Notes under the pieces: model-generated
Told to the model about the DNA's origin: nothing
Database searches by the model: none
The model's input: only the letters and a program-made list of their open reading frames with translations
Made by a program: the position numbers and the translations under genes
Shown here: one piece after another, positions 1 to 5,540 of the stretch
Layout of the letters: the number at the start of each line of letters is the position of its first letter
Numbering within the stretch: position 1 is the first letter of the stretch
From: Candidatus Rokuibacteriota bacterium
GTDB lineage: Bacteria; Methylomirabilota; Methylomirabilia; Rokubacteriales; CSP1-6
Length of the DNA stretch: 5,722 bases
NCBI GenBank assembly: GCA_016201575.1
Contig: JACQCN010000392.1
Coordinates: 1-5,722 of the forward strand
Direction of reading: 5' to 3'

Positions 1-1
1 C

Positions 2-73
2 TCGCCACTGGCGGCGCTTGATGCTCAGATCGCCGTCGCCGACCTGATCCCCTGTAACCCGGACTATTCCTGA
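2..73 (+). CDS. possible 3' end of an upstream plus-strand gene (partial)
   Basis: Read from position 2, this frame is open from the window edge to a TGA at 71-73 and encodes a 23-residue tail ending in ADLIPCNPDYS. Most codons end in G or C (17 of 23 by eye), as in the confirmed genes here. The stop is followed two bases later by a compact hairpin, as expected at a gene end. If real, the gene converges on the CoxL-like gene. The stretch is too short to assign a family, and chance openness over 23 codons in GC-rich DNA is likely, so this is a tentative call. Confidence 0.35.
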   Translation, partial: SPLAALDAQIAVADLIPCNPDYS

Positions 74-74
74 A

Positions 75-91
75 CGACTCACGGGGAGTCG
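75..91 (+). terminator. short hairpin after the putative upstream stop codon
   Basis: CGACTC (75-80) and GAGTCG (86-91) form a perfect 6-bp stem with a 5-nt loop, starting two bases after the TGA at 71-73. No T-run follows, so it is not a classical intrinsic terminator. It could be a weak terminator or a 3'-end stabilising hairpin for the plus-strand transcript. Confidence 0.3.
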
Positions 92-97
92 GGTGGG

Positions 98-174
98 TGG
101 CGCGGCAGGCAGCCCCGCCCGCCCGCAGCGAGTGGGGCATCGAGCGAGGACGGACGGGGCTGCCTGCCGCGCCA
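98..174. repeat. long GC-rich inverted repeat between convergent gene ends
   Basis: Positions 98-117 and 155-174 are perfect reverse complements over 20 bp, separated by 37 bp. After one mismatch, three more pairs form inward (119-121 with 151-153). Outward, GGGT at 91-94 can pair with ACCC at 177-180 across a small internal loop. No T-tract lies on either side. The central part carries two similar GCAGCGAG/TCGAGCGAG units. The element begins 45 bp beyond the CoxL-like stop and 25 bp beyond the putative plus-strand stop. It may be a bidirectional terminator or roadblock, or a dispersed REP- or MITE-like palindrome. No coding sequence or flanking target duplication is visible. Confidence 0.7.
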
Positions 175-218
175 GGACCCGCCCGCCGCTGGGCGTCGAC
201 GTTCGTGAATAATGCGGA

Positions 219-2546
219 CTAGGCCTTCGCGCCGTCGCGGAGCGCCCGCCACACGCGCTCGGGCTTGAGCGGCATGTCGAGGTGCCGCACGCCGAACGAG
301 CGCAGCGCATCGACCACCGCGTTCACCACCGCGGGCGTCGACCCGATCGTGGCCGCCTCGCCGATACCCTTGGCGCCAATCGGGTTGCGCGGGCTCGGCG
401 TCACGGTCTGGTCCGCGTGGAACGACGGCAGGTCGTCCGCGTGCGGCACCGCGTAGTCCATCAGCGTGCCCGTCAGGAGCTGGCCGTCCGGCCCGTACAC
501 CAGCTCCTCGTAGAGCGCCTGCGCGATCCCCTGCGCGAGCCCGCCGTGCACCTGGCCGGCCACGAGGAGCGGGCTCACGCGCACGCCGCAGTCGTCCACG
601 GAGTAGAAGTCGCGCAGCGTCACGCGGCCCGTGTCGCGGTCGATCTCGATCACCGCGACGTGGGCGCCGAACGGGTAGACGAGCGCGGGCGGGCGGAAGA
701 AGTCGCTCGCCTCGAGGCCGGCCTCCATCCCCTCGGGGAGGGCGTCGGTGTGGGCCTGGGCCGCGATCTTCTCGAAGGTGAGCGCCTTGGCCGGCGCGCC
801 CTTGACCTGGTAGCGGCCGTCGGCGAACACCACGTCGTCGGGCGCCGCCTCCAGCATGTGCGCCGCGATACGCCGCGCCTTCTCCTGGACCTTCAGCGAC
901 GCGCGGAGTATCGCCGAGCCCCCGACCACGAGGCTCCGGCTGCCGCCCGTGCCGTTGCCCATCGGCGTGTTCGCGGTGTCGCCGTGGCGGACCTGGATCT
1001 TGTCGAAGTCGACGCCGAGCTGGTCGGCGATGATCTGGGCGAACGTCGTCTCGTGCCCCTGGCCGTGGGAGGAGGTGCCCGTGAACGCGGTCACGCTGCC
1101 CCCGGGCTCCGCGCGCACGACCGCGCTCTCGTAGGGCCCGAAGCCGCACATCTCCACGTAGCAGGCGATGCCGACGCCGAGGAGCTTGCGGTCGGCCCGC
1201 GCCAGCCGCTCCTTCTGCTCGGCCCGGAGCTTGGCGTAGCCCGAGACCTCCAGCGCCCTGGTGAGAGCGCGGTCGTACTCGCCGCTGTCGTAGTTCTGGC
1301 CCGTCGGCGTCATGTAGGGGAAGGCGCTCGGCGGGATGAAGTTCTTCCGGCGCACCTCCTCGGGCGGCTTGCCCAGCTCCATCGCGACCAGGTCGACCAG
1401 GCGCTCCAGGTAGTACGCCGCCTCCGGCCGCCCCGCGCCCCGGTAGGCCGCGACGGTCGTGCTGTTGGTGAAGACGCAGGTCGACTGCAGGTCGACGTTG
1501 GGGATGCGGTAGACGCCGACGCCCATCATCAGCGTCAGATCGGGGATGAATGTGAAGACGGGGTAGGCGCCGATGTCCGCCGTCACCTTCATGCGGAGCG
1601 CGGTGATGGTGCCGTCGTCCTCGACCGCGGCCTCCAGGTCGGTCACCTGCGCGCGCCCGTGGGTCGTCGCCAGCATGTGCTCGACGCGCGACTCGACCCA
1701 CTTGAGCGGGATGCGGTAGTGCCGCGCCAGCGCCGCCAGCGTCGCGTCCTCCGGGTAGATCCCGAACTTCACGCCGAAGCCGCCGCCCACCTCCGGCGCG
1801 ATCACGCGGATCGTGTTCTGCGGCATGCCGAGGGCCGTCGCGAGGTCGTTGCGCAGGTTGTGGGGCGCCTGGTGGGTCGCCCACACGGTGAGCCCCGCCG
1901 GCCCGTCGGGCGCGGCCACCGTCGCCCGGCCTTCCAGGGGGACCGCGCAGAGGCGCTGGCTGATCATGCGCTGCTTGACGACGCGCCTGGCCCTGGCGAA
2001 GACCGCGTCGGGGTCGCCCGACTTGATCTGGTTCTGATGCTCGATGTTGCGGGGCGCGTCGGCGAAGAGCTGCGGCGCGCCGTCGGCCATGGCCGCGAAG
2101 GGACCGGCCACCGCGGGCAGGGGCTCCCAGTCGACGGCGACCTCGGCCGCCGCGTCGACGGCGAGCGCCTCGGTCTCGGCGATGACGGCGGCCACGGCCT
2201 CGCCGACGTGCCGGACCTTGCCGACCGACAGCGGGTAGTGCTTGCGCCCGACGTTCTCCGGGCCCGCCGCGCCGCCGCCCTCCGCGCTCGGGCCGCCGAG
2301 CGGGATCGGCGCGCAGAGCGCCTGGATGTCCTTGCCGGTGACGACCGCGCGGACCCCGGGGCGCTTGAGCGCGGCCGAGCCGTCGATGCCGCGGATGCGG
2401 GCGTGGGCGTGGGGGCTCCGGACGAAGGCGACCCAGTGCATGCCGGGCAGCGTGACGTCCGTCACGTAGGTCGAGCTGCCGGTGACGAGTCGGGGATCTT
2501 CCTTGCGCTTGACCTCGGCGCCCATGAGTCTCGGAGTCGTAGCCAT
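219..2546 (-). CDS. form II CoxL-like molybdopterin-binding dehydrogenase large subunit (xanthine dehydrogenase family)
   Basis: This encodes a 775-residue catalytic large subunit of the molybdenum hydroxylase (xanthine oxidase/aerobic CO dehydrogenase) family. The family oxidises a C-H bond, or CO, at a Mo-molybdopterin cytosine dinucleotide centre and passes electrons through FeS and FAD subunits. The N-terminal hammerhead domain spans roughly residues 18-135 and is followed by two MoCo-binding domains. Visible motifs are PLEGR (203-207), GGGFGVK (254-260), the active-site loop AYRGAGR (367-373), GQGHET (495-500), GGSRS (534-538) and GIGE (727-730), where Glu730 aligns with the catalytic Glu. 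AYRGAGR is the form II signature. Form I, the proven CO dehydrogenases, has AYXCSFR, so CO is not a safe substrate assignment and the true substrate is unknown. ATG at 2546 is chosen because AAAGGA lies six bases upstream and the protein starts MATTPRLMG as in relatives; the GTG at 2585 lacks this support. Length is normal. No medium (FAD) or small (2Fe-2S) subunit gene is adjacent. Confidence 0.93.
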   Translation of the reverse strand: MATTPRLMGAEVKRKEDPRLVTGSSTYVTDVTLPGMHWVAFVRSPHAHARIRGIDGSAALKRPGVRAVVTGKDIQALCAPIPLGGPSAEGGGAAGPENVGRKHYPLSVGKVRHVGEAVAAVIAETEALAVDAAAEVAVDWEPLPAVAGPFAAMADGAPQLFADAPRNIEHQNQIKSGDPDAVFARARRVVKQRMISQRLCAVPLEGRATVAAPDGPAGLTVWATHQAPHNLRNDLATALGMPQNTIRVIAPEVGGGFGVKFGIYPEDATLAALARHYRIPLKWVESRVEHMLATTHGRAQVTDLEAAVEDDGTITALRMKVTADIGAYPVFTFIPDLTLMMGVGVYRIPNVDLQSTCVFTNSTTVAAYRGAGRPEAAYYLERLVDLVAMELGKPPEEVRRKNFIPPSAFPYMTPTGQNYDSGEYDRALTRALEVSGYAKLRAEQKERLARADRKLLGVGIACYVEMCGFGPYESAVVRAEPGGSVTAFTGTSSHGQGHETTFAQIIADQLGVDFDKIQVRHGDTANTPMGNGTGGSRSLVVGGSAILRASLKVQEKARRIAAHMLEAAPDDVVFADGRYQVKGAPAKALTFEKIAAQAHTDALPEGMEAGLEASDFFRPPALVYPFGAHVAVIEIDRDTGRVTLRDFYSVDDCGVRVSPLLVAGQVHGGLAQGIAQALYEELVYGPDGQLLTGTLMDYAVPHADDLPSFHADQTVTPSPRNPIGAKGIGEAATIGSTPAVVNAVVDALRSFGVRHLDMPLKPERVWRALRDGAKA

Positions 2547-2552
2547 GACCGG

Positions 2553-2558
2553 TCCTTT
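2553..2558 (-). promoter_or_regulatory. Shine-Dalgarno for the CoxL-like gene
   Basis: On the minus strand the sequence reads AAAGGA-CCGGTC-ATG, a good Shine-Dalgarno with a 6-nt spacer. It fixes the start at 2546 rather than at the longer in-frame GTG at 2585. Confidence 0.75.
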
Positions 2559-2626
2559 CGTGGCGCGCCCCCGTTGGCGATGCACATCCCGGGGGTGTCA
2601 GAGTCCGCTTCGGGCCTCGGCTGATG

Positions 2627-2632
2627 AGTCTA
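2627..2632 (-). promoter_or_regulatory. possible -10 element for the CoxL-like gene
   Basis: The minus strand reads TAGACT here, about 80 nt before the ATG, matching TATAAT at 4 of 6 positions. No convincing -35 is seen at the expected distance; a TTGACC further upstream is about 32 nt away, which is too far. It lies in the 190-bp divergent intergenic region, where a promoter is expected. Weak call. Confidence 0.2.
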
Positions 2633-2697
2633 GCCGATTCACGGCCACGCGCGCACTCTGGCGCGGTCAATGCCGTTTTCAAGCGCGCTGCTCCAGG

Positions 2698-2712
2698 TGA
2701 TAGGATCGGTCC
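2698..2712 (+). promoter_or_regulatory. extended -10 (TGaTAGGAT) or Shine-Dalgarno motif, copy 1
   Basis: TGATAGGATCGGTC ends one base before an ATG at 2713. TG-n-TAGGAT fits an extended -10, and the 7-nt gap to ATG would suit a leaderless transcript. The same bases contain AGGA (2702-2705), which could instead be a Shine-Dalgarno with a 7-nt spacer. A TTTTCA at 2676-2681 could be a poor -35, 19 nt upstream. A near-identical copy precedes glnS. Confidence 0.4.
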
Positions 2713-2733
2713 ATGTCGGGCCTGTCTCCGTAG
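2713..2733 (+). CDS. possible six-codon leader ORF (MSGLSP) before the DUF4258 gene
   Basis: ATG at 2713 opens a six-codon frame ending in TAG at 2731-2733, three bases before the DUF4258 ATG at 2737 and in the same frame. The mini-ORF has the only good upstream signal in this region (the motif at 2698-2712), whereas the DUF4258 start has no Shine-Dalgarno. Translation of the downstream gene could therefore depend on reinitiation after this short ORF. Alternatively, the TAG is a nonsense change that removed a short N-terminal extension, or the mini-ORF is fortuitous. The sequence shows only the geometry; the function is inference. Confidence 0.25.
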   Translation: MSGLSP

Positions 2734-2736
2734 CGC

Positions 2737-3024
2737 ATGGCCTTGCCGCGGCTTGTCTTTCGGGTCCACGCGGTGCAGCGAATGTTCGAGCGCGATATCG
2801 ACGAGACGGACGTGCGAGAGGTGCTCGAGACAGGTGAGACGATCGAAGCGTATCCGGAAGACACTCCCTATCCGAGCAGGCTCGTACTGGGGTGGCGGGG
2901 AAACCGGCCGCTTCATGGAGTCGTCGCCGACAACACCGAGGCGCAGGAAACGATCGTGATTACCGCGTACGAGCCCGATGCTTCCCAATGGGACACCGGG
3001 TTCGAACGGAGGAGGCGCCCGTGA
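2737..3024 (+). CDS. DUF4258 domain protein, putative toxin of a toxin-antitoxin-like pair
   Basis: This small basic/acidic protein of 95 residues has the DUF4258 pattern. HAVQRMFER (residues 11-19) is the conserved HAxxRMxER block, followed by IDETDVREVLETGETIE, a PLH-containing strand (58-60) and the C-terminal VITAYEPD block (74-81). It has no signal peptide or membrane segment, so it is cytosolic. Genes of this family often sit directly before a YgiT-type zinc-finger gene, as here, in the toxin-first order of MqsR-MqsA. A toxin or RNase role is inference from that context and is not shown by catalytic residues. The stop overlaps the next start by 4 bp (GTGA), indicating translational coupling. 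ATG at 2737 is the first possible ATG after an in-frame TAG at 2731. No Shine-Dalgarno precedes it, which is odd beside the strong one on its partner. Confidence 0.85.
   Translation: MALPRLVFRVHAVQRMFERDIDETDVREVLETGETIEAYPEDTPYPSRLVLGWRGNRPLHGVVADNTEAQETIVITAYEPDASQWDTGFERRRRP
3008..3015 (+). promoter_or_regulatory. strong Shine-Dalgarno for the zinc-finger gene
   Basis: GGAGGAGG lies inside the end of the DUF4258 gene, five bases before GTG at 3021. It decides the start: the protein begins (M)KCVIC, as in the YgiT-type family, rather than at the ATG at 2892, which would add 43 residues read through the DUF4258 gene in another frame. It may also make the second protein more abundant than the first, as expected for an antitoxin. 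Confidence 0.75.
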
Positions 3025-3248
3025 AGTGCGTCATCTGCAAGCACGGCGACACCCGTCCGGGCCACGCGACACTGACATTCACCAGGAGGCGCACAACCGT
3101 CGTGATCAAGGGCGTGCCCGCGGAAGTGTGCACGAACTGCGGTGAGGGTTACGTGGGCGAGGCGGTGACAGCCCGACTTCTGAAGACTGCGGAGGAGGCG
3201 GCCCGGAGCGGCGTGGAAGTGGACGTCAGGGAATACGTGGCGGCGTGA
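3021..3248 (+). CDS. YgiT-type zinc finger protein, putative antitoxin (MqsA N-terminal-like)
   Basis: This 75-residue protein starts with GTG. It has two CxxC knuckles, C3/C6 and C37/C40, the same positions recalled for the zinc ligands of E. coli MqsA. The family core [14 protein letters not shown] is clear (residues 29-42). A helical stretch follows (about 47-63), then a short tail [11 protein letters not shown]. Full-length MqsA is about 131 residues and carries a C-terminal helix-turn-helix that binds DNA. That domain is absent here, so autorepression by MqsA's mechanism is unlikely unless the DUF4258 partner or another protein contributes. The gene overlaps its upstream partner by 4 bp, consistent with co-translation and complex formation. 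Family assignment is firm; antitoxin function is inferred from the pairing. Confidence 0.88.
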   Translation: MKCVICKHGDTRPGHATLTFTRRRTTVVIKGVPAEVCTNCGEGYVGEAVTARLLKTAEEAARSGVEVDVREYVAA

Positions 3249-3249
3249 A

Positions 3250-3265
3250 TGGTAGGATCAGTCGT
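3250..3265 (+). promoter_or_regulatory. extended -10 (TGgTAGGAT) or Shine-Dalgarno motif, copy 2, before glnS
   Basis: TGGTAGGATCAGTC matches copy 1 at 12 of 14 positions and stands immediately before the glnS ATG at 3266 (TAGGAT ends 7 nt before it). As a -10 it would give a leaderless or nearly leaderless glnS mRNA. As AGGA (3254-3257) it is a Shine-Dalgarno with an 8-nt spacer. No -35 is evident at the proper distance. Confidence 0.45.
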
Positions 3266-4960
3266 ATGATCCAGCCGGAGACCCCCCGGGCGGCCAACTT
3301 CATCCGCCAGATGGTGGCCGAGGACGTGAAGAACGGCCGGTTCGGCGGGCACGTGGTCACGCGCTTCCCGCCGGAGCCCAACGGCTACCTCCACATCGGT
3401 CACGCCAAGGCGATCTGCGTCGACTTCGGGATCGCCCAGGAGTTCGGCGGCCGGTGCCATCTGCGGTTCGACGACACCAACCCGACCAAGGAGAGCACGG
3501 AGTACGTCGAGTCGATCATGGACACGGTGCGCTGGCTCGGCTTCGACTGGGGCCCGCACCTCTACTACGCGAGCGACTACTTCGAGCAGCTCTACCGGTG
3601 GGCCGTCGAGCTGATCAAGGCGGGGAAGGCCTACGTCGACGACCTCACGCCCGAGCAGACCCGCGAGTACCGCGGCACCCTGACCGAGCCCGGCCGTGAG
3701 AGCCCGTACCGGAACCGGCCGGTGGAGGAGAGCCTCGACCTCTTCGCCCGGATGCGGACGGGGGAGTTCGAGGAGGGGACCCGGACGCTGCGCGCCAAGA
3801 TCGACATGGCCTCGGGGAACCTGAACCTGCGCGATCCCGTCATGTACAGGATCCGCAAGGCCGCGCACCACCGGACGGGCGACGCCTGGTGCATCTACCC
3901 GATATACGACTGGGCCCACGGCCAGTCCGACTCGATCGAGGGCGTCACCCACTCCATCTGCACGCTCGAGTACGAGGATCACCGCCCGCTCTACGACTGG
4001 TACCTGGACCAGCTCGGCGTGCACCATTCGCAGCAGATCGAGTTCGCGCGCCTGAACCTGTCGCACACGGGGATGAGCGAGCGGAAGCTCCTCGAGCTGG
4101 TGGAGGGCGGCCTCGTCTCGGGCTGGGACGACCCGCGGATGCCGACGCTGGCCGGGCTGCGCCGCCGCGGCTACACGCCGGAGTCGATCCGCGACTTCGC
4201 CGAGCGCATCGGCGTGGCCAAGGCCGACAACCTGGTGGACATCGCGCTGCTCGAGCACTGCATCCGCGAGGACCTGAACCGGCGGGCGCCGCGGGTGATG
4301 GCGGTGCTGCGGCCCCTGAAGCTCGTGATCGAGAACTACCCCACGGGCCAGGGGGAGGAGGTCGAGGCCGTCAACAACCCCGAGGACCCGGCGATGGGGA
4401 CCCGGCGCGTGCCCTTCGCGCGCGAGCTCTGGATCGAGCAGGACGACTTCCGCGAGACGCCGCCTCCGAAGTACTTCCGCCTCTCGCCGGGCGTCGAGGT
4501 GCGCCTGCGCTACGCCTACATTATCAAGTGCACCGGGGTGGTGAAGGACCCGCAGACGGGCGAGGTCACGGAGGTGCGCTGCGCCTACGACCCCGCCAGC
4601 CGCGGCGGCGACGCCAGAGGCCGCAAGGTCAAGGGCACGATCCACTGGGTCTCGGCTGCCCACGCCGTGGAGGCCGAGGTGCGCCTCTACGACCACCTCT
4701 TCGCCAAGCCCAAGCCCGACGAGGAGGAGGAGGACTGGAAGGCCGCGCTAAACCCCACCTCGCTGCAGGTGCTGACGGGCTGCAAGCTGGAGCCCTCGCT
4801 GGCGGGCGCGGCGCCGGCCAGCCGCCACCAGTTCGAGCGCCAGGGCTACTTCTGCGTGGACTCCGTTGTTTCGGCGCCGGCGCGCCTGGTGTTCAACCGC
4901 ACCGTGGGGCTACGGGACACGTGGGCGAAGATCGAGAAGACAGCGACGCCCTCAGGATGA
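3266..4960 (+). CDS. glnS: glutaminyl-tRNA synthetase
   Basis: This cytosolic class I synthetase charges tRNA(Gln) directly with glutamine using ATP. The 564-residue protein matches bacterial GlnRS along its whole length. It opens [15 protein letters not shown], with [14 protein letters not shown] (residues 36-49, HIGH at 43-46), RFDDTNP, the KMSKS-like loop MSERK (270-274), GWDDPRMPT and GLRRRGY. The beta-barrel anticodon-binding region begins near residue 340 ([14 protein letters not shown]) and ends [12 protein letters not shown]...[14 protein letters not shown]. No extra or missing domain is evident. ATG at 3266 is preferred because its N-terminus matches the short leader of E. coli GlnRS and a motif containing AGGA or a -10 precedes it. 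GTG at 3245, overlapping the previous stop by 4 bp, would add seven residues and cannot be excluded. Having GlnRS means the organism need not rely only on GatCAB transamidation for Gln-tRNA(Gln). Confidence 0.97.
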   Translation: MIQPETPRAANFIRQMVAEDVKNGRFGGHVVTRFPPEPNGYLHIGHAKAICVDFGIAQEFGGRCHLRFDDTNPTKESTEYVESIMDTVRWLGFDWGPHLYYASDYFEQLYRWAVELIKAGKAYVDDLTPEQTREYRGTLTEPGRESPYRNRPVEESLDLFARMRTGEFEEGTRTLRAKIDMASGNLNLRDPVMYRIRKAAHHRTGDAWCIYPIYDWAHGQSDSIEGVTHSICTLEYEDHRPLYDWYLDQLGVHHSQQIEFARLNLSHTGMSERKLLELVEGGLVSGWDDPRMPTLAGLRRRGYTPESIRDFAERIGVAKADNLVDIALLEHCIREDLNRRAPRVMAVLRPLKLVIENYPTGQGEEVEAVNNPEDPAMGTRRVPFARELWIEQDDFRETPPPKYFRLSPGVEVRLRYAYIIKCTGVVKDPQTGEVTEVRCAYDPASRGGDARGRKVKGTIHWVSAAHAVEAEVRLYDHLFAKPKPDEEEEDWKAALNPTSLQVLTGCKLEPSLAGAAPASRHQFERQGYFCVDSVVSAPARLVFNRTVGLRDTWAKIEKTATPSG

Positions 4961-4991
4961 ATGCTGGGGCTCACCGCAGGTAGCATTCGTC
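4956..4991 (+). terminator. hairpin spanning the glnS stop codon (weak terminator or attenuator)
   Basis: GAATGCT (4959-4965) pairs perfectly with AGCATTC (4982-4988). G-C and A-T pairs outside, plus two G-T wobbles, extend the stem to about 11 pairs around a 14-nt loop. No T-run follows, so strong intrinsic termination is not supported. The right arm includes TAGCAT (4981-4986), a possible weak -10 for the cupin gene, without a -35. Confidence 0.35.
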
Positions 4992-5015
4992 GGCGCAGCT
5001 CCAGCCCGTCTGTCC

Positions 5016-5020
5016 GGAGG
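5016..5020 (+). promoter_or_regulatory. Shine-Dalgarno for the cupin gene
   Basis: GGAGG with a 5-nt spacer to ATG at 5026 is a near-ideal ribosome binding site and fixes the cupin start. Confidence 0.75.
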
Positions 5021-5025
5021 TCACC

Positions 5026-5523
5026 ATGAACTCAGCGGCGACACTCAGAGGCCACGCGGCCGTTGTTCAGCCTGACGACGCGACGTCGTACTGGCAGCCC
5101 ATGCCCGCCAATGGTCATGCCGACCCCAAGCTCACGCCGGCCAACACCCGCTACGACGCGCTCTCCATGGGCTACCAGACCATCGCGCCCGGGGGGCGGG
5201 TCCGCGAGCACTCGCACGGGGATCAGGTGGAGCTGCAGATCTGCTTCCGGGGGCGGGGGCGGGTCGTGGTGGACGGGCAGAACCATCCGCTCGCGCCGGG
5301 GACGGCGTGCTTCCTGGGCTACGACGTCAAGCACGAGATCATCAACGAGGGGCCCGAGGAGCTGGTCATGCTCTGGGTCATCTCGCCTCCCGGGCTCGAG
5401 CACTTCTTCGCGGCCATCGGGCGACCGAGGCAGCCCGGGGAGCCGGCGCCCGAGCCCTTCGCCCGGCCCGAGGATGTGGTCGCCATCGAGCGGGCCATGG
5501 GCATGAACGACACCCAGGCGTGA
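5026..5523 (+). CDS. cupin domain-containing protein
   Basis: This 165-residue protein has a single cupin barrel. Motif 1 is GGRVREHSHGDQVELQICFRG (residues 56-76), with the metal-ligand pattern H62-x-H64-x4-E69 and a glycine seven residues on. Motif 2 contains PGTACFLGYDVKHEIIN, with H103 as the fourth ligand and N107. All four expected metal ligands are present, so it is probably an active metal-binding cupin and not a degenerate barrel. There is no helix-turn-helix or signal peptide. Cupins include dioxygenases, isomerases and ligand sensors, and the substrate cannot be told from sequence. It is followed 17 nt later by a methyltransferase-like gene on the same strand, suggesting one transcript and possibly a shared small-molecule pathway (inference). 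The 65-nt gap after glnS contains a hairpin. Confidence 0.85.
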   Translation: MNSAATLRGHAAVVQPDDATSYWQPMPANGHADPKLTPANTRYDALSMGYQTIAPGGRVREHSHGDQVELQICFRGRGRVVVDGQNHPLAPGTACFLGYDVKHEIINEGPEELVMLWVISPPGLEHFFAAIGRPRQPGEPAPEPFARPEDVVAIERAMGMNDTQA

Positions 5524-5540
5524 GGGAGCGAGAGAGGACC

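Noticed and set aside
219..2546. Calling the large subunit a true aerobic CO dehydrogenase (CoxL)
   Set aside because: The active-site loop is AYRGAGR (form II), not the AYXCSFR of proven CO dehydrogenases, and no coxM/coxS are adjacent.
2547..2585. 13-residue N-terminal extension of the CoxL-like protein from GTG 2585
   Set aside because: The ATG at 2546 has an AAAGGA site six bases upstream and gives the usual family N-terminus; the extension (MHRQRGRATKGPV) has no family support.
282..2624. A 780-residue plus-strand open frame antisense to the CoxL-like gene
   Set aside because: The translation is rich in Arg/Val/Asp/His with no recognisable domain, and it mirrors the codon bias of the opposite strand. 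No Shine-Dalgarno or promoter precedes it.
79..2988. A 969-residue open frame on the minus strand across the CoxL-like gene
   Set aside because: It is a frame-shifted shadow of the molybdenum hydroxylase gene: Arg/Gly/Ala/Pro-rich low-complexity protein, no family motifs, and it covers the DUF4258 gene antisense. Long alternative frames are expected at this GC content.
2892..3020. 43-residue N-terminal extension of the zinc-finger protein from an upstream ATG
   Set aside because: It overlaps the DUF4258 gene out of frame, encodes Arg-rich nonsense, and a strong GGAGGAGG sits just before GTG 3021, where the family N-terminus (M)KCxxC begins.
3149..4696. A 515-residue minus-strand open frame antisense to glnS
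   Set aside because: It lies entirely over well-conserved glnS and the zinc-finger gene and has no family motif; it is a GC-bias artefact.
3889..4983. A 364-residue plus-strand frame inside glnS
   Set aside because: It is a frame-shifted reading of glnS, made of low-complexity Arg/Gly/Ala sequence. glnS itself is intact through this region, so no frameshift or second gene is implied.
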